A stretch of 64,000 bases of DNA. Origin: Theristus sp. LFF4_11 (taxonomy: Eukaryota; Nematoda; Chromadorea; Monhysterida; Xyalidae). Positions 12,101-24,819 of this stretch are shown here, one piece after another. The DNA lies in contig JASANC010003765.1 of the NCBI GenBank assembly GCA_030248135.1, forward strand, positions 34,968-98,967. The letters are read 5' to 3'. Position 1 is the first letter of the stretch. Each line of letters begins with the position of its first letter. The position numbers were made by a program, and so were the translations under genes. Below the pieces are notes generated by a model. That model had not been told where the DNA came from. It made no database searches and saw only the letters and a list, made by a program, of their open reading frames with translations.

Positions 12101-15100
12101 TGGTCGGCCTCGCCAGGGGGTTTGCCAATCAGTGGCGTGCGACTTCGGCGCTGACATGTGCGCCTGGTGAGTGCAAAACTACGCATATTTTTGAAAAATA
12201 TTGAAATTTTTGAATACTGACGTCTGTTTTGCGTCATCCAAGGATCCTTCGGAGAATTGTTGTTTTTTTGAACGTGTCAAATTGCTTCGTGAAACCTAAA
12301 ATTTGAATTTTCGGATGCTAGAAATCAGATGCTACATACATCATACATGTTCCTGATTTATTGTGAGAACTGATTTATTGCCTGAACTGTTAGTTTATTC
12401 AAAGAAATTTCTCACCATTTATTACGTTTTTCATGCTCAAAAATGATTCAGGAATCCAGTGTATCAAGCGAACTACGACTGGAAGATCTACAACGGCCAC
12501 ACGGCGGCAACACGCAAGGGTATTCCAGGATCCGAAAGTGAGCAAAATAAATTCGAAGCTTGTTTCGCATTTTAGTTGTTTTTGTTCAATAACTAGGGTC
12601 ATGCTAACAAAACGTTTCTTTTTACATTATTTTTACAACTTTTTTTTAGAACGAACATACATGTACGCGAACGGTGCCGCCCGCTACTCACATCAACGGG
12701 CCGCGATTTACAGCAGTGAATTTTTGGTGCCCCACGGGGCTTATCTCGAGTTGTACGTCTACTTCAGGTATGGACACAAAAAAATTAAAAGAAGGATAGT
12801 TGCCGAGTGAGTATATTGTTTCAGAAAGTTTGCAGACACAAAAGTTTCACGCTCTGTGAAACGCCGCACAGTATACGTAGGTAAACAATCCGAATCCTCA
12901 ATGCACGGCGCCTCAAATTTGACCTTTCACATCCCTGCGTGCAAACGCTCTGAGACTCGAAACCAAAACAAGAAAGAATAGTGTGTAACTAACTCTCAAG
13001 GCAACAAACTTTTACGCAAGCCTTTGATGTCTAACTGAACAAAATGCTGATCACGTTAATTGATTCATTAATCGAATCCGAATTTTTCGCTTTTCACCAA
13101 CACAAGTTCTCGCAAAGAGGCACCGTTTTCCGAATTTTCCACTTTTCCACAAACTGCACAGCGAGCCAACCACCGGCCGCCTAACGATCTATCAGAGCGA
13201 GAACGCGCGAATCGACGCGCTCGACGGCAACCCGTTCGACGGACGCAACGTCGTTTGGCGGATGACCGGGCACTCGCAGATCGGCAATCGCGGCTGGCAG
13301 CGGATCAGGGTGGCGCTGCGGGCGTCGTCGTTGCCGATGACCATCGTGATCTCGGCGGATGACTTGAGCTCCGCGAAGCAATACCTTGGTGTTGACTCGA
13401 TCGCGTTGGTTGACGAGAATGGAGTGAACATTGCCTGCGGTATGTGTTGGGCATACAGTCGAACTCTATAACGGTATCCAACTAGCTGATTGGTTGACGC
13501 ATGCATTGCGGTGCATGAATTGCTACGCGACGCTGAGATTGGTTCGCACAGAATGCGCATGCATCAACCAATCAGCTTGATGGATATGTTATAGAGTTAG
13601 ACTATAGCTCAGCAAACAACAAATATTTGGTGCGGCAAAAAACGCTGGTATCACCGAGGACAAGTACCGGCACTCGATTCAGCTCTTTCTGCACACACAC
13701 TGCACCCCCAGGTCCTGTGTGGTTTCAAACATTTTCAATCTTTTAATTGATTGTTTTTAATCCGTGAGCCATTATTTGTGAATTGTGCGTTTTTATTTGT
13801 ATCTGTAAAACGTCATTATTCATGTTCAAAACCTGCAACTGCGCTCATACCACCCGCAGCGACACAACCGTCCGCCAGCAGTCGCCGTCGTGTGCATGCC
13901 ACTGCCGCGCAGCCAATCACCGTGCAGCAAGCGAACTCCGAACAGCGATGGCGAAACGTTGACCGACCGGTGAGAAAGAAAGCGCTTTTTTAAAAATTCC
14001 ATTGAAAACAGAGCAGAAGTGGCAGAAAAATTAACAACATTGGCAAAAACAAAGAAAACAAGTAACGACCGTGTTTTCTCAAATCCCATCGTTTTTTCGA
14101 GTTGAGTGCACTGTTCTCACTTTTTAGGGGACTTCTTCTCACATTCTTCCGATTTAGGGACTCGAATCACGTTTTAGGGGACTGGAATTTCCGCATCACG
14201 CATGAAACTGTTCACCTCTCAATCTGTGCGCGCATTGAATCTCGGCACTAAAATAAAAGAAACAAACAAATGTAGTAATAGTCTTTTTTCAACCGAGCCC
14301 CCATTCTTTCTTGTTTCGCGGGCTCTGCAAAAAAACATCACCGGTTTGAAGAAACACACTGATGTCAAGCAACAAAAAAAAAACGCACACAGACCGACTG
14401 GGCGGCACTCGGCCGTCTGAGCGACATCGAGCTCAGCCGGCGCCTCCAAGCGGCCGTCTCGTCGCGTCTCGCCAATTTCGCCGCCGGCCCGCGCGTCATT
14501 CGCATCACGCCGCTCAGCTCGGAGCAGGCGGCGCTGTCGCCAACCGCTTCCGTACAGCATCACGCTGTTGTCGATGACGGCACTCAGGTATTACTGGCTG
14601 TTTGTGGGGACCGGACGAAGGTGCGACGGAAACCGGTCTTCCGATTTCGTATTTATTTACCATTTCTAAGCTTCATTTTTTGTTACGAGGTGGCGCTTAT
14701 TATTGTAGACCATAAACGGGAAATGTGTGATGTGCCCAGCATTCGGTTGGTACATGTAATTGCTGTATGTGCTACCTTGTTCCTTTCTTCCTTTATCTGT
14801 TGCACATAAATGTTCGAACATAAAACTGAACGTGTGAATGATCTGGACTGGATTGCGCTGTTTGACAATATTATTAACCCTTGGGTGATACTGCGTCACA
14901 TGACGGCTCCTGCAAAGCGCGCAGCTATTTTTTGTGTGATTACCGTAACAGCAATGTTTTCAGACCAACCTGCTGCAATCACGCATTTGGCACAACAACA
15001 TCGATCTCATTGCGGCCGGCCTCCCCCCGCACCACACCCAGCAATTGGATGCACCGCCAGCGCAGGTTTTTTGTCAAAAAGAAAAAAATGGTTTTCTGGC

Positions 15101-15951
15101 TTTCTGCATGGGCATACATTTATTTTGGTTTTGAGAGGAGACCCAATGCGCACATAGAAAAGAATTTCATCCATTTCATCCAATTTCATCCATTCCAAAA
15201 CAAGTTCCGAGTCCCCTAAATATAGCCAGGTAACTATTTCTACGACTATTATTATAACGACATTATAACAGACTATTTTGAATTGCCACATAACGACATT
15301 GAAACAAGTTTCCGTTCTACGTCTGCAAAAACGCATTATTGGCCGCAGAACCAAAACAAAAAAGGCAATAGTCACTCTGAAAAAAAACCAATCGTTCTCG
15401 TTTCGCAGGTCGAATTCAGCGAAACCGTCGACGTTGAGTCGTCGCCGAAAAAGCAGCACAAAGCGGAAGCGCTGACCGATCTGACGAAGGCGATCGAGCA
15501 ATTGGACGCATTCAAGACGCACACGTTCCCGCCGCTGTGGCGAGCGCCGCCGCCGACGACGACACCAGCGCTCCCTGCGGCCGAGGCGCCTGCTCGTTGG
15601 GCGAGGCCGTACTTTGACCGGTCGGACCAAGTCGACTATCCGCAAAACGAGCCCATTCTCGAGTCCGTACGTTATCGTCCGACTTTGAACGACTACCAGC
15701 GTCCAATTCAACCGTCGGCGATCTCGAACGTATCACCGCGCTCGTTGGCATCCGTCCGCTATCGATCGCCGGTCCGGCCGCTACGGTCCGAAATCGGCCC
15801 GATTCCACGGTCGTACGGCCAGCCAATCGCCAATGGAGCAGCGATTCAGCCGACGGTCGTGTCACGTGGCCGCCTCGTGCAGCCGGCCGGCTATGAGACG
15901 CAACGCGCGCGACTGCAACAGTTGATGAACAAGTGGCTGGGCAGATATTGA
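9128..15951 (+). CDS. Secreted protein with two MAM domains
   Basis: Fourteen exons join in phase to 830 codons plus stop: 9128-9158, 9318-9488, 10596-10750, 11023-11142, 11243-11545, 11789-11873, 11971-12166, 12452-12537, 12650-12767, 13162-13439, 13860-13969, 14393-14587, 14964-15065 and 15409-15951. The ATG exon supplies a signal peptide whose hydrophobic core VVCGVLLL spans the first intron. MAM domain 1 (about residues 27-185) opens DCNFDRGNLCQW and MAM domain 2 (about 343-514) opens ACDFGADMCAW. The Cys and Trp positions are typical of this adhesion/extracellular fold. A Pro/Arg/Ser-rich C-terminal third follows and no membrane segment is visible, so the product is probably secreted. 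The donor of exon 5 (GCG|GTTTGG) is chosen by phase; a stop lies shortly after it if unspliced. A polyadenylation-like AATAAA is at 16494. The exact function is not known. Confidence 0.87.
9529..9695 (+). repeat. Dispersed repeat, CGAGACTCAATGCGCGC family
   Basis: CGAGACTCAATGCGCGC, then ATAGGTAAACAGT, a GCTGAGTCACTCGGGCGATT block and GAAACTAGTTTCCGTTCTAC recur in the same order at about 41188-41380 and 48178-48350, inverted at 14098-14250, and in pieces at 15135-15345, 41395-41590 and 55575-55600. It lies in intron 2 of the MAM gene. Element class is unclear. Confidence 0.65.
9836..10290. mobile_element. Overlapping inverted-repeat elements in MAM intron 2
   Basis: ACGGGTTACGGTAGCGGTAG (about 9839) is inverted at CTATAGCTACCGTAACCCGT (about 10132-10151), giving arms of roughly 40 bp. 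A second inverted pair links ACGGTAACTCTGCT (about 9973) with AGCAGAGTTACCGTA (about 10265-10279), with CCGTTCACATGATTGCA in both arms. The two hairpins interlock, as expected from one element inserted beside or into another. Confidence 0.6.
11592..11704. mobile_element. Short MITE in MAM intron 5
   Basis: GTCAACATTTTTGATCGACAA at the left is inverted as TTGTTGATCAAAATGTTGAC at the right, enclosing about 70 bp. No coding capacity. Confidence 0.6.
13457..13603. mobile_element. MITE of the AGTCxAACTCTATA family, copy 1
   Basis: The left end AGTCGAACTCTATAACGG and right end inverted (AGTCTAACTCTATAACAT) continue inward through TATCCA, GCTGATTGGTTG and GCATGCAT on both arms. Copies lie at 43472-43627, 52226-52367 and 52516-52672. 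It sits in intron 10 of the MAM gene. Confidence 0.75.
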
Positions 15952-17268
15952 GTGGAATGGGAGTGGTGTTGCTGATGTTTACTGAGAACATTCTGGTCAA
16001 TGAAGTGATCGAAATCTAGATATTTGGTTGTTACCCGTTCAGTCGGAGGACTGCTATGCCACAGTCACATTGCATTGTCATTAACAAACACACAGGCGCA
16101 CATAACAATATCACTGCTGCACACGTGTTATGGTATCATTGCGGTTTGTGTTTGTTTGTGATTGTGCAACATTATTGTGTTATTGTAACCGAGTGCTGTT
16201 GTCTTGGACTTTTCATAATTATTATTAAAATGGTCAACAACAACGTGATCAAAAGCACAGCGTGTTTTATCAGTTGCACATGTGGATTTTGTTGATTTGT
16301 TTTTTTAACATTGCCCATTTGGTTGGCTTTGTTTCTTTGTGTTTTTGTATTTGTGTTGTTTTCCTTCTCGTTATCCTGGCCAAATCCAATTTTTTGCCAG
16401 TGTTCATTGCATGCAGTGTATGAACTGAACTGAAATTTATTCACTTTGGCTATTTCTATTTTTATTCTGATTTTGGTTTCGATTTGTCTGGCCAATAAAC
16501 TCCTTCATTTGTTTTGTTGTTCACGGTTGCCTTTCATCTTTATTTTTCTTGTTTTTTGCTTTTTATGGATACGTTTTTCATTAGTTTTATTTTGTTATTT
16601 GTTATTGTCACATGTATGTGTCACTTTCTTCACTGGAAAATGAGATTACTGCTAACTGTTGCATTTCGGTATGTTGCAACCGATTTTCATTGTTTCTTTA
16701 CTTATGTTATTTCTAGTTATTTTGATGGCGTCATTTTGCTACGTATATAGATGTGTTTTGTATGTGGATGTGGTGCATGTGAACCAAAACTTTCATCACT
16801 TTTAAATTTTTGAATGATGTTCGAATTCAAATAACTTGTAGTCATTGTTTTATGCCGCATATCTTGTCTTGTCACAGTTCTTATCCTGTTCGACGCTGGA
16901 ATAACCAATAATTGACGTCAACTGACCATTATTTTTCTGTAAATGTTAGTGTTTTTGAACATTTTTTGCTTTTGCACTTTTACCCACAACTTTTCGATAT
17001 GTGTTTTATTGTGGAACTTTATTAATCACAAAAAAATCACCAAAAACACAATGATGTTTTATCAATCGCAAAATCATCTTAGATCGAACGCTAAGTGCGC
17101 ATGTTTTTTTTCGGTTCCAAACATGTGCGCTCTTTCCCACCACTGAATGGTTTAAAACCAATCGTATTGGTCTGTAACTGTCCAGTATTCGTCTTTTCAC
17201 AGACTCGTTTGGAAAGCATTGTCGCTTGTTCAATGGTTCAGTCTAATTAGGAAGCAAAATAAACTTGA
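15952..17268. other. Intergenic: MAM 3' flank and lipase 5' flank
   Basis: AT- and T-rich sequence. A polyadenylation-like AATAAA at 16494 could end the MAM transcript. No further coding region, repeat family or RNA gene was recognised. Confidence 0.4.
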
Positions 17269-20200
17269 ATGGTCATAATGTTCCTCACCAAAAGGCCGTT
17301 ATTGACGTTCACTGTTGTGGGTGCTTGCTTACTGGCAGTCAGCGCAGCAGATGAATGTATTTCGAGTGATACTGGTGCATCGAAAACGGTGATCGAAAAA
17401 TGGCTGTCGCGAAATTGGCAATGGAATTGGCCGCCGTCGACGTGCGAGTCACAAAGTTGCCATTACGACGACCCAGTCGACATTGGATGGTTCAACATTT
17501 CCGGCGATTCACCATTCTGCAAAGACGTCTTCCCCCCACAATCACCGCGTACAATCAGTCCCACGTTCAAACTGTTCACTCCAGATTTCCCGCAGGTTTT
17601 TTTTTGTTGAGCTACTTTTCCCGGCATTACAAGCCGTTCATCATAACGTGTCCACCCGACGTGACGTCATGTGATGTGCATTCAAAAATGAACCATATCC
17701 GCGTTTGTCATGCACAAGCATCAGAGCACATCAGATACAGTCAAACTAAAAAATAATCTGATGCCCCATTCATGAAACACGTAGTTTCTTGAAAAAGCAC
17801 ATGCATGACGGCTTTTCGGTGGAGACGCTCTGATGAATAGACTATACCTGTTTTTATTTGTGATGAAAACATTTAAAATTCCGAATGCTAAACGATTCTT
17901 CAACAGGACGAACAGCTGATTGACTATTTGAACGACTTGGACGGCTCATGCAACAAGTTGAGCATGCTCAACCATTTGCCATTGACCGTGATCGTGCACG
18001 GCTTCCAGGCTGATAGCAAGGAATGGATGGTCCATGCAAAAGACACACTGTTGGCAGCTGAGGTGCTTTGATCGGGGCTTCTATCCGGCTTGCTAATTCG
18101 CTGCATTTGAATCAGACCACTGGGACTCGTTGGATCACTATCAGGCTAATCTGCATGCGATTTTGGAAGTTGTGCGGAAATAATAATTCGGGCAGTTTTA
18201 GATATGACAAGATTGGTCAAGAAAATCAACTTGCAACATATACATGTACACGTGTAGCTTAGCTTGAGTGCTGAGTTCAAACGAGTTCGTTTCTTTGAAA
18301 TATTGTCAGTTCGGTTCAGAGCAAAAATCAACACCTCTTTCCATTTTGTTCATCGTGCTCAACCGAAGAAACAGAAAAGGCAAAGTTCCAGTTCAGTAAA
18401 GCACAGGTAATAAAATCAATGAACGATGAGTTTGAAATTTGTCTGGCAACGTGTTCCCCAGGAAACGAATGTTTTGCTGGTCTACTGGAAAAAAGGCTCC
18501 AGCGGAGGCCTGTTCGGCATCGACTATTGGCAGGCGACCGCAAACACGCGCGTCACCGGTGCGGTGCTGAGTGTGTTGCTGAAGCGATTGGTTGCTGTCA
18601 GACCGGGACTCACTCTGGACAAGACCACGGTGGTTGGCTTCAGGTTGGTGTGGTTTTAGTTTCATCGTAAATTTTTCGTTTTTTTACGACTCGCGAAAAA
18701 AAAACTCAAAAATGTGTGATTTGGCAACAGCTCCCAGTCCCAAGTCGCACTGTTCGCGACTGTCCAGCCAGTTCAACCATTTTTAAGTGCACAGTGTAGT
18801 TGTAAAGAGTAAAGACAGTTTCCAACCATCAGCGGTTTCTCGGAATTTTCTGTCTAGTGAAGCGGGCAGACTGTAACACATCACAGACAGGTGTATCAAC
18901 AGATACAACCAATGCTCTTCTTTTTTGTGTACTTTTCATTTCAGTCTTGGTGCCCACGTGGCCGGCTTCACCGGTGAACGACTCAAGGATCCAACGACCG
19001 GAAAGCCGTTACTCCGTCGCATAATTGGCAAGATTATTTTTTAGTTTTTTAACCTTAAGGCCCGTTTATACCTTACGTATGCAGACGTACGTCGACGTTC
19101 GATATTCACCACGCTCTGCAGTTTTCCTCACTGCTTTAACCAAGTCAAGTGGATTGGCCCAAATTTCGTTCGGACTCGCAGTTTTTTGCCCAAATTTCAG
19201 CGCTCGACCCGGCCGGGCCACTTTTCGAGGACCACCCGCCGTCGACCCGGCTGGACCCGAGCGACGCGCAGTTCGTCCAGTGCGTGCACACGAACGGTCG
19301 GCCGTTGTACGAGACGGGCTGCGGCACGATGCAGCAGATGGGACACGCCGACTTTTATGCGAACGGCGGCCAACAACAGCCGGGCTGTCCGATTGTCGGG
19401 AAAAGGAGACGTCATGCAGGACGATGTGAGAGAGCGTCGGTGGAAAGGCCAGTTCATGCACGACGTATTATTTATCCGGCACGTCATGTGAATATACTTG
19501 TATGAACAAGCATGTGTTCTAAACATACCGTGACGTGACGTGACGTGACGTGACGTGACGTGACGTGACGTGACGTGACGTGACGTGGCGTGACGTGAAT
19601 TGGTGCGCATGAATTGGCCTCAACACTGAGAGAGCACGGAGAACGTTATACAAACGATAAAAATTTATTGACAAGTTGATGTGCGCGGACTATGCTTTTT
19701 TAGTCACCCGTTGACCGACACGATTAATACGCAGTTTTCGCTTTCAGGGATATAGGTGGACAATGACATACCGCATGTCCATTTTGTGTCCGTTCTATCA
19801 ACCTGGTTCAAACAAACAAAAAGAGTGTAGGACAATTGGAAACAGATAAAAACACTTTACTCCACATTATATGGACACCAGCTTTTTGTGGGAAAGTTTT
19901 GGGCAGTACACACTGGAAAGATTTTTCCTGCAACATCCCCCTGATTGGCCTGATTCTCTTGTTTTTTCTCCTGTGGCTCACTAAAAAACTGCTTCATGAA
20001 TGCAGCTGTAGGCTAATTGCAGCGCTGCCAGACCCTCTGAATGTGGTCTGCAACCACTCACGAGCACGCAAGCTGTTCTCCGATTTCATACGGGCACAAC
20101 AGAACGAAGCCTGTAATGGGCAAGTCATTGCGAGACAATGCAAAGACAAAGACGACTGGCAAAGTGGTTGGTGAAGTCCTTGTTGGATAATTGGAAGGTT

Positions 20201-21848
20201 CTTGTCTGAAGATTTGCAAGTTCTAGTCTGACGACCTGGAAGTTTTATTCTGAAGAACTGGAAGTTCTGGTCTGAAGCACCAGCAGTTCTGGTTTTACCC
20301 GTATTTCTTGCCTAAAGATCTGAAAACTCGAAACATCGGGAAGGCTGCTGTGTGGTCTGCCTGGCGTCTGCAGATCAGGGAGTACAATTCATTTCTCATT
20401 TCATTTCTTCATTTGTTTTTAAACTTAGGCAACTGTCTGCACGATCAGACTGCTGTCATTTGCGACACGATCGGTTACGCCCTGACCGCAGACCGCAATT
20501 GTCGAGGCAAATTTTGGTTCGCCACAAGCTCGGAGCGAAGCAGTGAGAAATCAGTGAAATATGTCGGTGAGAAAGAAAACTAAAAAAATTTGCACGTTTT
20601 CATGCTTTGAATTTATAAAAGTGGTTTTAGTTTTTATGGCTTCAAAGTATTGAAAGTCGCGACTACATAGTTTTGCGTTCTTTTTGCAACATCAGACCTG
20701 TCTGTCTGTCACCCTCGTGGCCTGGGTACGGGGTGGGTGGTAGCGCGTTAGACTCTTGTTTGTGCATTCGGAGACGGGTGTATGGGCACTTTAGAAAACT
20801 CGATGGGTGCCCTACTCGACGGCGTTCTGTACGCTTTTCTGGGTTAGACCTGACCAAAAGCATAGCCTAAAATTGCCGTTCGGTCGTTTATAAACGACTG
20901 GTAAACATCTAAAAACAATCAAAGCACTCGTCCTAGAGCCTGAGAGAAAAAAATTCATCACTCTTGATTCATTTACGTTTCCTAAGCTAATGCCAATCAT
21001 CATTGAATGCTGAATTGTTGAATTGTGATTTTTTTTGATAGGGTCACAATTTTTCTTTGAAACAATAATCGACAACTCCGTTGTCGCGCAACTTACACTG
21101 CGACTGGAGTTTGACGACGGACACACCACCACGACTGACGAAACTCCACTTTATAAGTGAGGAATTCTTTCGATGTTTCATGGTTTTTAAAAATGGTTTC
21201 ATTTGAGTTGAGTGGGTTTAGTTTCATTGTGCGGTGACTTGAATAATTTATGCCTAAAAAAGATAATCCAAAGCAAAAAACTAAGAGAAATTGTGCATGG
21301 TGAAAGCGTACATCTGGCTGGTTGGTGGTCCAGCCAGAGTCACCAAAACTAACGTCTGGAACAAACTTCACAATTAAAACACCATAAAAGCCACCAAACA
21401 AACAAAAATGAGCAAAAATTACACACACTTTTTAAAGCGATTTTCAGCCTCGGCAGCTTACTGAAGGGCAAAACGGCCGTGTATGTCAGTCCGCCGTGCA
21501 CACAAGCGAATCTGGTTGCCATTTGGCTGCAGTACTACAATCCAATTCCCCTGGTCGCCGACCAAATCGTCGCCAAAGCCGTCAGCGTTCGTGACCTACG
21601 TGGCAAAACGTGCGAATTGTTTTTGTTACTAGGCTTCGGACATTTCTTCCATATTCGTTCGGAAATAATGGAAATGGTTTTTTCAATCCAATGGAAATTC
21701 CAATCGGTCAACCAGTATACTAAGATGAATTTAAACAGGCAAATAAAATTGTGGAACTTCCATTTTTTTCAGATACGTCCCCTTCAATGGTTCCGATGTT
21801 GTTCTCATCGACGGCACTGACATTCGAGTACCCATGAAGTTGGCTTGA
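17269..21848 (+). CDS. Secreted pancreatic-type (neutral) triacylglycerol lipase
   Basis: Ten exons in phase give 535 codons plus stop: 17269-17595, 17907-18062, 18462-18643, 18945-19027, 19201-19425, 20023-20166, 20429-20566, 21042-21156, 21448-21609 and 21773-21848. The start carries a signal peptide (LLTFTVVGACLLAVSA). LTVIVHGF is the oxyanion-hole segment. The nucleophile elbow GFSLG puts Ser at residue 222, ALDPAGP puts Asp at 252, and CNHSRA puts His at 336, so the triad is complete with spacing close to pancreatic lipase. The last about 115 residues sit where the PLAT-like C-terminal domain lies in this family. The product should hydrolyse acyl ester lipids outside the cell. Intron 4 uses a GC donor (ATTG|GCAAGA). 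The exon 5/6 junction is the least certain. AATAAA at 22047 is a likely polyadenylation signal. Confidence 0.9.
19529..19600. repeat. (GTGAC)n microsatellite
   Basis: About 14 copies of a 5-bp unit, one of them altered to GTGGC, in intron 5 of the lipase gene. Every junction creates TGACGTGA, which matches a CRE half or full site, so the array could bind bZIP factors. That role is only inference. Confidence 0.85.
20175..20285. repeat. Short degenerate tandem repeat
   Basis: Four to five degenerate copies of a unit like GGAAGTTCTGGTCTGAAGA, about 22 bp each, in intron 6 of the lipase gene. Confidence 0.6.
20728..20873 (+). repeat. tRNA-derived SINE copy
   Basis: The tRNA-like head GGTAGCGCGTTAGACTCTTG matches the fragment at 1224-1295. 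The body AAACTCGATGGGTGCCCTAC, GGCGTTCTGTACGCTTTTCT and GCATAGCCTAAAA matches 51849-51990. It lies in intron 7 of the lipase gene. Confidence 0.75.
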
Positions 21849-23340
21849 GTCTGAGTTTCGGTTTTCTAGCCAGATTTCGATAGCGTGGAAAAATTGAGCT
21901 GAGACGTATTTTGTAATTCTGAGTTGTTGTGCATAAGCCCATTATCTTCTGGTCCGTCGCTCGTTTTGTTATAAAAATACAGTTTCAACACAGCTTCATT
22001 TGTGCAATAAGTGTCATAATGATTCACAGTGTGTTGCTTATCAAACAATAAATAACATTGCGGTACTTTCCGTCCGTGAGGGCAATGGCAGGTGATTGTT
22101 GCCGATCATGAAACATCGACTGTGAAAATTATTTGAAAGAAAATAACGATGATCGACACGACTTTGAAAAACAGCATTTCAAACGTTTATTTAAAAACCA
22201 GATGCAGTGTTTTATAAAACCGAAAAACGAAAGTGGGTTATACTATACGTTGGACTTCACTGAGTGAAATTGTTTAAGGATCCACAAGGACCGTATCTAC
22301 GCTATTCACCTATTTCATATCAATTCTCTTACTTTGTGATTCAACGTCACCGCAACCAACCACATAAACTACTTCTCACTCATTATTGGTTTCATCACTT
22401 TTGTGCATATATTCTTGTTCCATTCTGTTCAGTCGTCACAAAACCAATCTTCACCCGCACTAAATCGCCAATAAAAAATATTGTCGCGCCTGTTTTCTCT
22501 GTACTTTTGCTTGTGTTACCCCCGGGAGGGCTGGAGAGCAGACGCAAATTTTTCAGTGATTTTTGTCATTAAGTGATGTGCGGTCGCTTGATACGTCGGT
22601 TACTTTTGTTTTCAATCGAAAAAACAACATGGGGATGATTGATCGTCGTGCATGTTTCTACGAGATGCGCAATTCTGATTATACCACTACGAAAATGGCG
22701 TATTTGTGTCTTTTATGGTGATTACCCCCTTATATATAACTTTTACAGACATGTCGCTGCGTGTGATTTATGTATGTGATATTGTAAGATCGCTGTTGGA
22801 GTCCATAAAACCATCAGGAAGATGTGACTAATTGCCTTGCTTACATAACTTCAGGCAATTTTTGGTAAAAGCGAGACACGCATACATTTTTCATGAAATC
22901 AAAGCAAGAAAATTTGACCAATCGTTTTTCTTGAAAAGGCCCCTTTTGACCAATCACTTTAATATACTGGCGGAACTCTACTTTTTCCGAAATTTTCGTG
23001 CTTACGGAAATTTTTCGTGTGCTTGTGTTGTCTTATATTGAAAAGTTAGTCTACACTGCCGAGTCGAACACACGTGAATTGAACAAGGTTAGTGAGAGAC
23101 CTACAGTCTCACACGTTTCTCCCCGTCTTTCCTCACATTTTCTCTCCGCTTTCTTGTTTCAGATTTCTTAATTCATTTCTCTGAACGACGCTTTTTGGCA
23201 ACAGTCGTACGTTACGAGCCGGTGTCTTTGACAAAATGTTCCGGAACGGGAATTGGCAGACATGAATTCGCTCACCGGCTGAACGTTCATCATATACTTT
23301 CCCAGTACGATTGTCGTGGCGAGCGGGGATTGATCGTGCG
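21849..23340. other. Intergenic, AT-rich
   Basis: AATAAA at 22047 probably ends the lipase transcript. No convincing coding region or transposon terminus was recognised in the remainder. Confidence 0.4.
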
Positions 23341-23353
23341 CGATACAGCCCAG

Positions 23354-23487
23354 TAATCAACACTGCGCTGAACTGGATTACGGAATAAACCCGGTCCTGC
23401 AGCAGTACCCCGGCCTGGCCGTCCGCTTAGGACAGTACCAGATTTGGATCAAGAGGTTCAGCGACGACGTTCCGCATCCCATTTGAG
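23354..23487 (+). CDS. Unrecognised open segment ahead of the gag-like relic
   Basis: After an acceptor-like GCCCAG, the frame reads NQHCAELDYGINPVL, then QQYPGLAVRLGQYQIW and ends near DDVPHPI with a TGA. Composition looks protein-like. It could be a host exon or an upstream part of the retroelement whose gag-like frame starts 30 bp further on. Confidence 0.3.
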
Positions 23488-23519
23488 TGGAGCTAATGCT
23501 GAAAGGGTTTGCCGCTTAG

Positions 23520-23930
23520 ATGTCCAACTTTCGCAGCTGCATTGGCGAGTCCTTTACGTCATGGCATAATAATTTTGTGCTGTTCGCTAAGGCCATGCAG
23601 TATAGTGAGAGCGATTGTTTAGCGGTGCTGCTTGCTCTATTGGTTGAAAATGCGCGTGAGGTGTATGAGCAATTGGATGCTGAAGGACAATCCGACTATC
23701 AATTGCTTATAGCGACGCTTAAGGAAAAGCTAGAAAGTTCAGAGCGACGCCAACGAGCGGCTTCAGGATTCAAAGCTCGCAAAGCAAGTTTCTTAGCGAT
23801 AGCATCATGCGCCGAATCAACACGGCGGATTTCGTCGCAACGAACGTTCTCAGTTACCCCGGACACAAAACACACCAAGTGTTCGAGCAGATTCAGGAAC
23901 TTCGACGAACAACAACGGGCGTTTTAGCGA
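23520..23930 (+). pseudogene. Gag-like fragment of an LTR-type retrotransposon
   Basis: The frame contains FTSWHNNFVLFAKAMQ followed by a helical LAVLLALLVENAREVYEQL and LIATLKEKLES, the pattern of retrotransposon gag capsid-like domains (W..F.......W, then an L/A-rich helix and a K-E-rich helix). The frame degrades after about 23,800. No protease, reverse transcriptase, integrase or long terminal repeats were found nearby, so this is a relic. No gag zinc knuckle is visible. Confidence 0.5.
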
Positions 23931-24451
23931 CAACAGCGATTTTCATTTGTGTTGGCCTCAACGACATTCTCAACACCAATGCGTCCTTTCGGACGATTTT
24001 CACCAACCTGTTATCAATCATTGGTTGCATTGGTACGACTTCGGATTCGCTGGTCACATTTATGTGCTGCCGATTCCGGAGGTGATCTGCAAAACTCGCA
24101 GAATTTGGGAAGACTGTGTCCATTTCAACAACTTCGTCCATCAGCAGTTGTCAGCGGGGGGCCAATCAGCGACACAATGTCTTTCACCACTGTTTGCACG
24201 ACGCAAGTAATCCTCAGAATTTCGAACATAACGGCCGCGGCATTCATTTCACAACACAATGCCTGTATAAGATGATCGGCGATCTACAGAACACGCACGG
24301 TTTCGTTGCGTTTCGCTGAATTTTTCTGTTTTTTTGGAAAAACGTTGAAATTGACTCGTGCAATGTACTAAAATTCCGCGATTTTATGATTTGGTTTCTT
24401 GTCGATGGTACGGTTTGTGTCCATGCGTTTTCCTGGTCGTCGAGACGGCTG

Positions 24452-24550
24452 TGAGGAGACCTCGTGCTGAACAAGGTTCAAGAGGAACAGCGCAAACGTC
24501 AGCTGCTCTCGAAGCAGCTGGCCGCAATCAACAAAAACTTGAAACGCTAA
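24452..24550 (+). CDS. Candidate C-terminal coiled-coil exon
   Basis: The frame DLVLNKVQEEQRKRQLLS continues to KQLAAINKNLKR and stop. Heptad-like Leu/Gln/Lys spacing suggests a coiled coil. The acceptor is not clear (TGTGAG is the nearest). The gene is not recognised. Confidence 0.3.
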
Positions 24551-24819
24551 GCCAAACACTCAAACGAGGGAGCCGTGTCAGTCGAGAAGGTCCAAAATAA
24601 ACTGAGAGATAACTTGTGTCTGTCTCGCTAACTAGAATTTATATTAACTAGCCAATTGACCCGAGCGTATGTGGCTTAATCAATGCCAAGCCTTTTTGGT
24701 GAAGTGGCATTGACTTAGAAAGAAAAAACAGTAACGTTTACTGAATAATAACCCTGAAGAAAATTTACCTTGTGCTGCCGTGAAGTCGCCTACAATACAA
24801 TATTTTTGATGTATTTAAA

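Noticed and set aside
15007..15711. 234-codon minus-strand ORF
   Set aside because: Antisense shadow of exons 13-14 of the MAM gene.
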